From Paraburkholderia podalyriae (GTDB lineage: Bacteria; Pseudomonadota; Gammaproteobacteria; Burkholderiales; Burkholderiaceae), in the NCBI RefSeq assembly GCF_014397785.1, contig NZ_VZQQ01000008.1, positions 186,001 to 250,000 of the forward strand: DNA of 64,000 nucleotides. Direction: 5' to 3'. Positions 53,096 to 61,503 of this stretch are shown in pieces. The position numbers and the translations under genes were made by a program. Each line of letters begins with the position of its first letter. Position 1 is the first letter of the stretch. Below the pieces are notes generated by a model. It was given only the letters and a program-made list of their open reading frames with translations, was not told the DNA's origin and searched no databases.

Positions 53096-54388
53096 ACAAC
53101 CCCGCACACACCGAAATCCCGCGTACACATACTGATAGTGCGGCTGAAACCAGTTGCGAAACTCCGGCCGCAGCATGCACAGCGCGGTACGCGCCGAGCC
53201 GCCCTTCAGCACGTAATGCTGCCCATCGAAGAAGTTGGCCGAATATCCGGGATAGAACGGAAACGCTTCGAAGCCCGGCAGCGCTTCGAATAGCGTGGAG
53301 GTCCATTCCCAGCCGTTGCCGAACTGACCTTCCGCGCCGAACGCGCTGACGTTGTCCGGATGCGCGTCGACGGGCCGTGGATCCCAACTGCGGAAATCGA
53401 AATTCCCCGATGTCGCTTGCGGCGCACCGTGCGCCGCGCGTTGCCATTGCGCCTCCGTCGGCAGCGCTTTGCCGGCCCAGCGCGCATAGGCGCTCGCTTC
53501 GGCGTGGCTCACGTAGACCGGCCAGTCGAGCGGCAAGGGCACGTCGTCGAACATCGTGCGCAGCGTCCATGCGGCGCGACCGTCCTGCGCCGTGCGTTGC
53601 GACCAGCCGGCAGGGTGTTCGATGTGTTCCGCTTCCTTCCACGCCCAGTCCTTCGGCGACCACCACTTCGGCTCGCGGTAACCGCCGTCTTCGAGGAATT
53701 CGAGGAACGCACCGTTGGTGACCATGTATCGATCGATCTCGAACGCGGGCACGTCCACGCCCAATTCGCCGAACTCATTGTCCCAGCCGAAGCGGCCGGC
53801 CTCGCGTGGCATGCCGAGCACCGTTTTGCCGGCTGGCACGCTGACCATCGACGACAACGCGTCGCGCCGCTCCGCGCGTGTCACTACCGGCTCGCGCAAC
53901 GCGGTGTTCTTCTGCGCGAGCGGCAACTGATGGAGCATGTAGGCGAGCGTTTCAGCATGCATCAACCGATGCTCGATCGCGACGTTCAGCAACTGCACGG
54001 CCGCCTCGTCGCGCGCCGGGTTGCCGGATTCGCCGAGCGCGGCGTCGATTTGCCGTCGCGCGCGCGTCGCATACTCGCGCACGCGGTCGAGCGACGGCCA
54101 ATCGCCGGGTTGATCCGTGGGAAAGCCGCCGTCTACCGGATCGATGCCGAAGGCGAACAGCTGGTCGAGTTCCGGCGCGAAAGCCGGCAGATCGAACAGA
54201 CGCTGGTCGAGCAGATTGCGATCGAACGCTTCGAGATGGCCGATGTAGAACACGACGCGGTGACGCTCGCGGATCGGCCGTTCATAGAGGTAGTCGGGTT
54301 TGACGATCGCAAACAGGTCGTCGGTGACTTGGCGCGCGTCGAGCAGGCGCTGCACGAGCGGATGATGCGGGACAGGGTCGCGATTCAT
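53090..54388 (-). CDS. EgtB-like nonheme-iron sulfoxide synthase (DinB + FGE-sulfatase domains)
   Basis: 432-residue enzyme with an N-terminal DinB domain and a C-terminal formylglycine-generating-enzyme fold. Iron ligand candidates are His in YIGHLEAFDRNLL and the HRLMHAET helix. C-terminal blocks KALPTEAQWQRAAHG, GNGWEWTSTLF and VLKGGSARTALCMLRPEFRNWFQ match EgtB/SenA/OvoA relatives, which join a thiol or selenol donor to trimethylhistidine. Not next to an EgtD or SenB-type gene, so the product (ergothioneine, selenoneine or other) is uncertain. The ATG chosen gives MNRDPVPHH. Confidence 0.8.
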   Translation of the reverse strand: MNRDPVPHHPLVQRLLDARQVTDDLFAIVKPDYLYERPIRERHRVVFYIGHLEAFDRNLLDQRLFDLPAFAPELDQLFAFGIDPVDGGFPTDQPGDWPSLDRVREYATRARRQIDAALGESGNPARDEAAVQLLNVAIEHRLMHAETLAYMLHQLPLAQKNTALREPVVTRAERRDALSSMVSVPAGKTVLGMPREAGRFGWDNEFGELGVDVPAFEIDRYMVTNGAFLEFLEDGGYREPKWWSPKDWAWKEAEHIEHPAGWSQRTAQDGRAAWTLRTMFDDVPLPLDWPVYVSHAEASAYARWAGKALPTEAQWQRAAHGAPQATSGNFDFRSWDPRPVDAHPDNVSAFGAEGQFGNGWEWTSTLFEALPGFEAFPFYPGYSANFFDGQHYVLKGGSARTALCMLRPEFRNWFQPHYQYVYAGFRCVRGCD

Positions 54389-54513
54389 TGGGCCGGGTCT
54401 CCATGCAACACGGTTGCCGTGGGGGAACGATCGGAAAACTGTACCCCCTCGCAGGCGGCGTGCCAAGACGAACGGCACAACCGCTCAGCCAGCCAGCCCG
54501 CCAGCCCGCTCGC

Positions 54514-55296
54514 TCAGACCTGCCGCAACCCTTCGAGATCGACGATGCGAATATGTTTGCCCTGCGTGTCGATCAGGCCGCGCTTTTGAAATCTTGACAG
54601 GGTGCGGCTGACGGTTTCAAGCGTCATGCCGAGATAGCTGCCCATGTCTTCGCGAGTCATGCGCAGATTGAATTCCGACCACGAGTAGCCGCGCTGCGCA
54701 TTGCGCTGTGACACGTCCAGCAGGAAGGCTGCGACGCGTTCGTCGGCGGACAGCGAGCCGAGCACCATCATCTGCGCGGCCTCGCTGACGATCTGCGCGC
54801 CCAGCAGCTTGTGCATGCGCTCCTGGATCGAACCGATTTCGCGGCACAGCAGCTTCAGCGCGCTATAGGGGACGATGCACACCGTGCTGTCTTCCAGCGC
54901 GACGGCGCTGCATGCATGGACGTCCGCGCTGATGCCGTCGAGCCCGAGCGGCTCGCCGGCGAGACGCAACCCGGTGACTTGTTCGCGGCCGTCGCGATGG
55001 ATCATCACGGTCTTCATCGAACCCGAACGCACCGCGTAGATATTGTCGAAGCGCTCGCCGCTGCGATACAGCGCTTCGCCGCGCGGCACCGAGCGCGCCG
55101 AGCAGATCAGCGTTTCGAGCTTCGGCAGTTCCTCCGCCGACAGCCCCTGCGGCATGCAGATCTGACGCATCGAACAGCTCGAGCAGCGCGCGGCGGTGCG
55201 TGCGGTTGCGCGTGACGCCACGGCCTCGCGGCTGCCGCGCTCGGCGTTGCCGGCGGAGCGGGTCGAGGAACGGGTAACAGCAGTAGGAGTCGGCAT
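54514..55296 (-). CDS. FNR-family anaerobic regulator
   Basis: 260-residue Crp/Fnr regulator. N-terminal CSSCSMRQIC (spacing C-x2-C-x5-C region) plus VHAC later supply four cysteines expected for a [4Fe-4S] cluster that senses oxygen. A cyclic-nucleotide-like domain follows, then the DNA-binding helix DMGSYLGMTLETVSRTLSRFQ with the E-x-x-S-R motif of FNR. The ATG chosen gives MPTPTAVTR. A universal stress protein gene lies upstream on the same strand, a common FNR target type. Confidence 0.9.
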   Translation of the reverse strand: MPTPTAVTRSSTRSAGNAERGSREAVASRATARTAARCSSCSMRQICMPQGLSAEELPKLETLICSARSVPRGEALYRSGERFDNIYAVRSGSMKTVMIHRDGREQVTGLRLAGEPLGLDGISADVHACSAVALEDSTVCIVPYSALKLLCREIGSIQERMHKLLGAQIVSEAAQMMVLGSLSADERVAAFLLDVSQRNAQRGYSWSEFNLRMTREDMGSYLGMTLETVSRTLSRFQKRGLIDTQGKHIRIVDLEGLRQV

Positions 55297-55494
55297 CTTC
55301 TGCGCGCGCTTATCGTAGTAGTGAAATTGTCCCACCGGCTATGACACGCAGCTGGCGGCAAAGTGACGCTTGCGGTGCTCGGATGTCCCGAGCGACGGCA
55401 CGTGCTCTTGCGAAAGTGGGAAGGTGAGTCGCCGTGGGTGAAGACGACGGCTCGCGTCGATGAGTGGCGCGCCGCCCTGCGCATGATGAAAGAG

Positions 55495-55962
55495 TCAGGC
55501 GGGTTCCTTGTCGGTGCCCGCGGCGGACGGTATCAGCAGAACCGGCAGCGTGGCCTGGCGCACGCAGCGTTCGGCGACGCTGCCGAGAATCAGCCGCTGA
55601 AAGCCACGTCGGCCGTGCGTGCCCATCACGAGCAGGTCGGCGTTGAATTCGGCCGCGGCCTGCAGCACGATGTCGGCGACATCGCCGAGCGACGAAGCCT
55701 CGGAGACCCCCGGGTCACCTTGCACACCTTGCTCGGCCATTGCTTTCGAAAACTCGGCGCGCAACTCCTGGCCTTCCTCGATCAGACGGTTGCGCAGGAT
55801 CGACGGGTCGTAGCCGGGCGCCTCGAAATACATCGGCGTATTTTCGACGACATAATATGGCCGCAACACCGCGCCATTCGATTTGGCGAGATCGAGCGCC
55901 GCTGCGAACGCACGGCGCGAGGTATTGCTGCCGTCGACCGCTACAAGGATGCGTGTGTACAT
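55495..55962 (-). CDS. Universal stress protein (UspA family)
   Basis: 155-residue cytosolic stress protein with the start YTRILVAVDGSNTSRRAFAAALDLA, and the ATP-binding end ADLLVMGTHGRRGFQRLILGSVAERCVRQATLPVLLI (G-x2-G-x9-G-S pattern). In Burkholderiales such proteins often rise under low oxygen. It is encoded just before the FNR-type regulator. No perfect TTGAT-N4-ATCAA box was found upstream. Confidence 0.9.
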   Translation of the reverse strand: MYTRILVAVDGSNTSRRAFAAALDLAKSNGAVLRPYYVVENTPMYFEAPGYDPSILRNRLIEEGQELRAEFSKAMAEQGVQGDPGVSEASSLGDVADIVLQAAAEFNADLLVMGTHGRRGFQRLILGSVAERCVRQATLPVLLIPSAAGTDKEPA

Positions 55963-56242
55963 ATCGGCTCCGCGTCAAAAATGCGTCTGCCACTTTGCTA
56001 GCCGCGGCAGGAATTATTGATGTTTTATACCAATGAAGCTTAGATGATGGCCGGAAAAGATGCACCGCACCAGGATGTAAATCAAACATTTGCCAAATAT
56101 TCCGCGCCCGCCGCCAAACTGGCGGGCGCGGCGGCGGCGCGCGCGAGCGGCCTCGTTTGCTTACAACCGCACAACTTTGCTGAAGCCGAAACAGGGTTGG
56201 CCTTACAATCAGGCCATATTTGACAAGTTGGCCAGTCCGCTG

Positions 56243-56932
56243 ATGAACGATCGAAAAACTAAGGGCTTACCCGACCAGATCTACGGCGACATTCTCAACC
56301 GCATCCTCGAAGGCGAGTACAAGGAAGGCGAGCGATTGCCGACCGAGCACGCGCTGGCCGAACGTTTCGCCACGTCCCGGCCGACCGTGCGCGAAGCGCT
56401 TGCGCGATTGCGGGCCGACGGCATTATCTCGACGCGGCACGGCTCGGGCACGACCGTCGAGCGGCGGCCCGATCCGGATGTGCGCCGCTTCGCGCCGCTG
56501 GAGACGCTGTCCGATATTCGCCGCTGCTATGAATTTCGCATCGTGACCGAGGCGGGCGCGGCCGCGCAGGCGGCGCTGAAGGCCGATGCCGACGACATCG
56601 CGGCGATCCAGCATGCGTGGGACGAACTCGAGCGCATCATCGAGGCGCAGGGGATCGGCGCCAAGGACGACTTCCTGTTCCACCAGGCGGTCGCGCGCGC
56701 GTCGAAGAATCCGTTTTTCATCACGGTGATGTCGTTCATCGAGGAACAGATCCTGTTCAGCATGAACCTGTCGCGCAATCTGTCGCTCGTCAAAACGGTG
56801 GAACGGCAGAGGCTGGTGCAGGCCGAGCACATGGCGGTACTCGACGCGATCCGCCGCAAGGACGCGGCGGCCGCGGGTGCCGCGATGCGCGCGCATCTCG
56901 AGAACGCGCTGGAACGGATGTTCGGCTCCTGA
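56243..56932 (+). CDS. FadR-subfamily GntR regulator
   Basis: 229-residue regulator: winged helix (LPDQIYGDILNRILEGEYKEGERLPTE, ATSRPTVREALARLRADG, RHGSGTTV) and FCD domain (FRIVTEAGAAAQAALKAD, DDFLFHQAVARASKNPFF). The ATG chosen has only a weak ribosome-binding site; a longer upstream reading is not conserved. Its effector is probably a small organic or sugar acid. No target operon is adjacent; the DHDPS/SMP-30 and ABC genes 2.4 kb downstream are candidates, by inference. Confidence 0.86.
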   Translation: MNDRKTKGLPDQIYGDILNRILEGEYKEGERLPTEHALAERFATSRPTVREALARLRADGIISTRHGSGTTVERRPDPDVRRFAPLETLSDIRRCYEFRIVTEAGAAAQAALKADADDIAAIQHAWDELERIIEAQGIGAKDDFLFHQAVARASKNPFFITVMSFIEEQILFSMNLSRNLSLVKTVERQRLVQAEHMAVLDAIRRKDAAAAGAAMRAHLENALERMFGS

Positions 56933-56987
56933 GCCCGCGCGCGGGTCAGCGCATCGCGACTTTCGTGAGGCCGCGCTCCGGCGCCGT

Positions 56988-57581
56988 TCAAGCCGCGACG
57001 GCGACCGGCCCGAACAGCGAGGTCAGTGTCTTGGCGCTCACCGCGACGTCGAGCGCGACGGCCCGCTCGACGCCGATCTGCAGCGGCGGCCCGAGCCGGC
57101 TGATGTCGAGGCCGGCTCGGCGCAGCATCCGCTCGATCGGCGTGGTGGTGACCGTGACGTAATGCGTGATGCCCATGCGCTGCGCGAAGCGCATCACTTC
57201 CTGAATTGCACGGATCGTCATATCCGTGAAACCAAACGACTGTTCCTCACCGCCGGTTTCGATCGCCCAGCGGCTCAGCTCCCAGATGTGCCGCCCGACC
57301 GGCGCGGCCGCGCCATGCAGCAGCTGCGGGAAGGTGTCTTTCAGCATGTTCGGACCTTCGGTCGGCATCAGGCGCCAGCACCCGCGCAACCGTTGATCTT
57401 CGCCCTGAATCAGCATGTAGTACGGCCCGAGCGCGTCGTAGCCGTCTATCTCCATCCCCGCGATGGTCGGAATTTCCCAACCGAGCCGGCCGTGAAAGAC
57501 CCGGGCTCGCAGGCGGTACATCTCATTGATCAGCTGATTGTCGAATTCCTGCCGGAGTCCAATTCGGATCGTGGTTTGCAT
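56988..57581 (-). CDS. LuxI-family N-acyl-homoserine-lactone synthase (BraI-like)
   Basis: 197-residue autoinducer synthase. It uses S-adenosylmethionine and an acyl carrier to make an acyl-homoserine lactone. Family residues: RLRARVFHGRLGWEIP (Arg, Phe, Trp), GCWRLMPTEGPNML (the Arg of the core), and ELSRWAIE. The overlong N-terminus and ALGPYYMLIQ suggest the BraI subgroup making a 3-oxo-long-chain signal, which is inference. Transcribed toward the FadR-type gene; its promoter faces an rsaL homolog. Confidence 0.93.
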   Translation of the reverse strand: MQTTIRIGLRQEFDNQLINEMYRLRARVFHGRLGWEIPTIAGMEIDGYDALGPYYMLIQGEDQRLRGCWRLMPTEGPNMLKDTFPQLLHGAAAPVGRHIWELSRWAIETGGEEQSFGFTDMTIRAIQEVMRFAQRMGITHYVTVTTTPIERMLRRAGLDISRLGPPLQIGVERAVALDVAVSAKTLTSLFGPVAVAA

Positions 57582-57649
57582 GACGCTCTCCTGTACGTGT
57601 TGGGGGTGCCAGTTACGCAGGAAAACTTATGCATTCTGAATCTTTGTGC

Positions 57650-57671
57650 CACCTACCTACCTGGATAGGTG
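57650..57671 (-). promoter_or_regulatory. Candidate lux box upstream of the autoinducer synthase
   Basis: CACCTA and TAGGTG flank ten bases (22 bases in all), within the 154-base gap between luxI and rsaL. It lies about 70-90 bases upstream of the luxI start, where a LuxR-type activator would bind. RsaL may bind the same region, as in Pseudomonas. Confidence 0.6.
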
Positions 57672-57735
57672 TGGATGCTTATCGGGTATCGCAAAATTCA
57701 AACACGTATCCGCCCCCAACCTACAAGGCTCCGAA

Positions 57736-58053
57736 ATGGAATTCCTCGACAATCACTGGCAACCGCAAACCCACCTCCAGGCGCGTCCTTCGGAGGTCTC
57801 TTCGGCAGTGGATCGCGTTCTGATCATTGCCTACCGGAAGAAGAAAAAAGAGAGCCAGCGCCGATTCTGGGCTCGCTTCGGCGTCACGCAGTCGCGCGGC
57901 AGCCGCTTCGAGTCGGGCGCTGAGATCCCGGCGCCGGTGTCGATCCTGCTTGGCCTGTACTTCACCAAGACCGTGTCGGACGCCGATCTGGGCCGCGCTG
58001 AGCGCGTGATGTACAGCCGCGATGCGGCCGCGCTGCTCAACCCGGGTCAATAA
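57736..58053 (+). CDS. rsaL: RsaL-like quorum-sensing repressor
   Basis: 105-residue protein between the LuxI and LuxR homologs and divergent from luxI. The DNA-binding core reads RRFWARFGVTQSRGSRFESGAEIPAPVSILLGLYF, a lambda-repressor-type helix-turn-helix as in RsaL of Pseudomonas (80 residues). RsaL represses the synthase gene and keeps signal levels steady. The last 17 bases overlap the end of the convergent luxR gene. The gene order and strands match lasR-rsaL-lasI. Confidence 0.88.
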   Translation: MEFLDNHWQPQTHLQARPSEVSSAVDRVLIIAYRKKKKESQRRFWARFGVTQSRGSRFESGAEIPAPVSILLGLYFTKTVSDADLGRAERVMYSRDAAALLNPGQ

Positions 58054-58819
58054 GCCCTAGCTGCGCGGCGATCACGGCTGCCGCGCGCCGCGAATTCACG
58101 CCGAATTTCGCCCTGATGTTCTTCATATGGAAGTTCACGACGGCTTCCGAGCAACTCAGGATGTGGGATATCTCCCAGGTGGATTTGCCGCGTGCGGTCC
58201 ATTTCAGACATTCGCGCTCGCGCGGCGTGAGCTTCGGCATCAGGGTCTGTGCGTGCGAATTCAGATGCTGTTTGCTGGTGTCGATCACCAGGTCACGCAA
58301 CAGCACGAGGTTCGGCAAGGCGGCGTTCACATGACGCCTGAACCCGTCAGACGGGTTGTCGTCATTGACGAAGCACATCATGCCGGCTTCCTGATTCGGC
58401 CCGTGAATCGGCAGCGTCACGCCGGCGCCCAGGCCAAACGAGCGAGCTTCCTCGTACAGGGATTGCTGTGCCGGGGTGGCGAAAATCTCTGGCGTCCAGA
58501 TCAGCGGCGCGGAGCGTGACAGGCAGTGCGCGACCGTCGGGTCGATATGCACCATGCCTTGCTCGTCATACGCTTGGCGCCATGCCGGCGCGTAAGTGCT
58601 GCGCAGGTAAGCGTCCTCGAGACGCATGGTCGGCCGCGGCAGCATTGCGACCAGAATCCTGTCGAAGCCCCACGTTTCGGCGAGGCCCGAAATCGCGCCG
58701 AACCATTCCGCCTCGTCGGCGGCGTCCAGTAGCGGTGCCATCTGCTCGATAAAGTGTAGCGACAATTTTTTGGCTCTCTCGGGCTCGCAAACATCTCGTT
58801 CGCGGTTATTGGCGGGCAC
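58037..58819 (-). CDS. LuxR-family autoinducer receptor (BraR-like)
   Basis: 260-residue regulator. The autoinducer-binding domain spans the first 170 residues (signal-binding WRQAYDEQGMVHIDPTV, aromatic/acidic pocket pattern). The C-terminal domain is LTPRERECLKWTARGKSTWEISHILSCSEAVVNFHMKNIRAKF, a typical LuxR helix-turn-helix. It should bind the acyl-homoserine lactone from the adjacent synthase and act at the box upstream of it. Its promoter is in the 505-base region to the right. Confidence 0.93.
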   Translation of the reverse strand: MPANNRERDVCEPERAKKLSLHFIEQMAPLLDAADEAEWFGAISGLAETWGFDRILVAMLPRPTMRLEDAYLRSTYAPAWRQAYDEQGMVHIDPTVAHCLSRSAPLIWTPEIFATPAQQSLYEEARSFGLGAGVTLPIHGPNQEAGMMCFVNDDNPSDGFRRHVNAALPNLVLLRDLVIDTSKQHLNSHAQTLMPKLTPRERECLKWTARGKSTWEISHILSCSEAVVNFHMKNIRAKFGVNSRRAAAVIAAQLGLIDPG

Positions 58820-59324
58820 TGCGGTCCGCTCTTTTGGTCCGCATAATCTATCACTAAAAACCGGGGCGCAATGCGCCGACGCTCTGCGGGGTAAACGATA
58901 GCCGCCGCGTGACAGGAACGGCGGCGTTGCCCATCATTATGCTGATTGAAATAATCTTTAGCCCGCCCGGGATTCCGGGCGAATAGTGCGGCTAATCGGC
59001 GCCCCGCGATCGCATTTTAAGGTGTTCGATTGACAGCATTATTTCCGTCACACTCTTTGAATTAATCCCATTTACCCGATTATCTGGGAAAGCGGGTTAT
59101 TGCTCGCCGCGCGTCCTGCTCGCGCAAAAAGAGGCTGCGGCGCCGATGCCACACGGCGTGCCGGCCGGCTCCATTGTTATACAAAAGGAAATTTGGTGAT
59201 CTGCGCCGGGCAATTCGACGCCGGCCGCCACGACGGGCTATCGTTACGCGCAAGTTGTTTGACAACATTGTGATGCCGATGCTACCGTGAAACCTCCGCC
59301 TTGTACGTTTCCGCGTCGACCATC
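58820..59324. other. Intergenic region between luxR and the DHDPS-family gene
   Basis: 505 bases with no gene I can support; contains divergent promoters. A tight hairpin CGCCCGG/CCGGGCG with a 4-base loop lies at 58964-58981, and the middle is AT-rich for this genome. TTGACA-like TTTGACAAC occurs at 59250-59260 near the DHDPS-family gene. Confidence 0.4.
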
Positions 59325-60314
59325 ATGAACGAATCCCCGCTTCGCGACGCCGAGTTCGCCGCGTCGGTCATGGCCGTGCCGCCGCTCGCGCGGCGCGCCG
59401 ACTACACGCTCGACCCGGTTCAGAATCTCGCGCTGATCCGCCACATCGAAGCGGGCGGCGTGCGCACGCTACTGTATGGCGGCAACGCGAACCTCTATCA
59501 CGTCGCGCTCAGCGAATACCGCGAGCTGCTGGAGCTGCTCGCCGACGCAGCGAGCCCCGGGACTCGCGTGATTCCGGCGCTCGGTCCCGACTACGGCAAG
59601 ATGCTCGATCAGGCGCGCATCCTCGCGCAGACGCGTTACCGCACCGCGATGGTGCTGCCGCTCGGCGGCTTTACCACGTTCGAGGGGGTCGAGACCGGCC
59701 TCACGCGGGTCGCCGACACGGCCGGCATGCCGCTCACGGTGTATCTCAAAAGCGAAAACTACGTCGATGTCGATACGCTCGCGCGGCTCGTCGAGCGCGG
59801 TACGTTGAGCGCCGTCAAATATGCGATCCCGCGCGACAATCCCGCTGACGATCCGTATCTGCGCCGGCTGCTGCAACGCGTGCCGGCCACGAAGATCGTG
59901 TCGGGCATGGGCGAGCGGCCGGCGCTCGTGCATCTGCGCGAGTTTGGACTCGCCGCCTGGACGACCGGTAGCGGCTGCATCGCGCCGAGCATGGTGATGG
60001 CGCTGCTGCGCGCGGTGCAGAGCGGCCAGAGCGGGCAGAGCGCCGGTCGCGCTGACAACAACACCGCCGAACGTCTGTACGATGCGTTCATGCCGCTCGA
60101 AACCCTGCGCAACGACATCTCGCTAATCCGCGTGTTGCACGATGCGATCTCGTTCACGGGCCTCGCCGACATGGGGCCGCTGCTGCCGCTGCTCAGTTCG
60201 ACACCGCGCGAGCATCATGCGAAGATCGCGCAGACCGCAGGCACGCTACTCGCGCTCGAGCGCGAGTTCGCGCGCACCCAATCGAACCGCTCCGACAGGC
60301 AGACCACCGCATGA
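59325..60314 (+). CDS. Dihydrodipicolinate synthase-family protein (sugar-acid aldolase-like)
   Basis: 329-residue class I aldolase-fold protein. The Schiff-base Lys is in LSAVKYAIPRD and a Tyr in LTVYLKSENY occupies the usual position; the GGxxG loop is altered to LYGGNANLYHV. This divergent subgroup is found next to SMP-30 lactonases in sugar-acid or sugar-lactone clusters. The ATG chosen gives MNESPLRDAEF; a TTG 24 bases earlier is weaker. It overlaps the next gene by four bases, so the two probably work together. Substrate unknown. Confidence 0.82.
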   Translation: MNESPLRDAEFAASVMAVPPLARRADYTLDPVQNLALIRHIEAGGVRTLLYGGNANLYHVALSEYRELLELLADAASPGTRVIPALGPDYGKMLDQARILAQTRYRTAMVLPLGGFTTFEGVETGLTRVADTAGMPLTVYLKSENYVDVDTLARLVERGTLSAVKYAIPRDNPADDPYLRRLLQRVPATKIVSGMGERPALVHLREFGLAAWTTGSGCIAPSMVMALLRAVQSGQSGQSAGRADNNTAERLYDAFMPLETLRNDISLIRVLHDAISFTGLADMGPLLPLLSSTPREHHAKIAQTAGTLLALEREFARTQSNRSDRQTTA

Positions 60315-61255
60315 CCGACCACAGCCGACGTTATCCCGATCCCTCCATCCGCGTGTTCGATTCGCGCTTCAAGTCGCTGATCCTCGCGTCGGCGTCGGTC
60401 GAATGCTTGTATCAGGGCACGCGCTGGTCGGAGGGACCGGTGTGGTTCGGCGATGGACGCTATCTGCTGTGGAGCGACATCCCGAACGACCGCATCCTGC
60501 GCTGGGACGAAACGACGGGCGCGGTCAGCACGTTCCGTCAATCGTCGAACAATGCGAACGGCCATACGCGCGATCGCGAAGGGCGTCTCGTCAGTTGCGA
60601 GCACCTGACGCGGCGTGTGACGCGCACCGAGTACGACGGCTCGATCACCGTGCTCGCCGATCGCTATCAGGGCAAGCGCTTCAATTCGCCGAACGACGTG
60701 GTCGTGAAGTCGGACGGCTCGATCTGGTTCACCGACCCGAGCTTCGGCATCGACGGTTTCTACGAGGGCGAGCAGCAGCAGTCGGAGCTGAAAGCATGCG
60801 TGTATCGGATCGACGGCCAGTCGGGTGAGGTGTCGATGGTCATCGACGACGTGCTCGGTCCGAACGGTCTCGCGTTTTCACCGGACGAATCGCTGCTGTA
60901 CGTGGTCCAATCGCGCGGCGAGCCGCGCAAGATCCGCGTATTCGATGTCGAGGCCGATGGCAAAGGCACGACGCTGTCGAACAACCGCGTGCTGATCGAC
61001 GCGGGTCCGGGCACACCCGACGGTTTTCGTGTCGACGTGCACGGCAACTTGTGGTGCGGCTGGGGCATGGGCACCGACGAGCTGGACGGCGTGCGCGTGT
61101 TCACCGCGCGGGGCGAACCGCTCGGCCATATCGCGCTGCCGGAGCGTTGCGCGAACGTGTGCTTCGGCGGACGGCATCGCAACCGTCTGTTCATGGCGGC
61201 AAGTCACGGCTTGTATTCGCTGTTCGTGAATACCCAGGGCGTGCGCGGCGGCTGA
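60311..61255 (+). CDS. SMP-30/gluconolactonase family lactonase
   Basis: 314-residue beta-propeller lactonase. Metal-site residues: Glu of SEGPVWF, Asn of FNSPNDVVVKSDG, and Asp/Asn of LGPNGLAFSPDESLLYVV. It hydrolyses sugar-acid lactones such as glucono-, galactono- or arabinono-lactone. It overlaps the DHDPS-family gene by four bases and is followed by an ABC importer operon, giving a plausible uptake, lactone-hydrolysis and aldol-cleavage set, though the importer class (PotD-like) usually carries polyamines or other small cations. Confidence 0.88.
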   Translation: MTDHSRRYPDPSIRVFDSRFKSLILASASVECLYQGTRWSEGPVWFGDGRYLLWSDIPNDRILRWDETTGAVSTFRQSSNNANGHTRDREGRLVSCEHLTRRVTRTEYDGSITVLADRYQGKRFNSPNDVVVKSDGSIWFTDPSFGIDGFYEGEQQQSELKACVYRIDGQSGEVSMVIDDVLGPNGLAFSPDESLLYVVQSRGEPRKIRVFDVEADGKGTTLSNNRVLIDAGPGTPDGFRVDVHGNLWCGWGMGTDELDGVRVFTARGEPLGHIALPERCANVCFGGRHRNRLFMAASHGLYSLFVNTQGVRGG

Positions 61256-61503
61256 GCAGTTGTCCGCTTACCAAACAACCTGTGTTGCAACTGCGGCGGG
61301 TGCTCGGGTTTGCCCTTAACGCGCGTTGCCAGGCGTTGAGCAGCAAGGATTTCACGTAAAACAAGCCGTTTTCGCGCACCACCCGCACGCTCGACTATTT
61401 GCTTGACATCGGCTGTTGCGCTTCGCTATGTTCCATTGGTAGAAAGACACCGCCCGCACCGCATCGACCGGTGGGCTTCCATACCAAGAAGCGAGGAGAC
61501 GCA

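Noticed and set aside
55963..56060. FNR box upstream of uspA
   Set aside because: TTGAT occurs but the spacing to ATCAA-like bases is 17, not the 14-base consensus.
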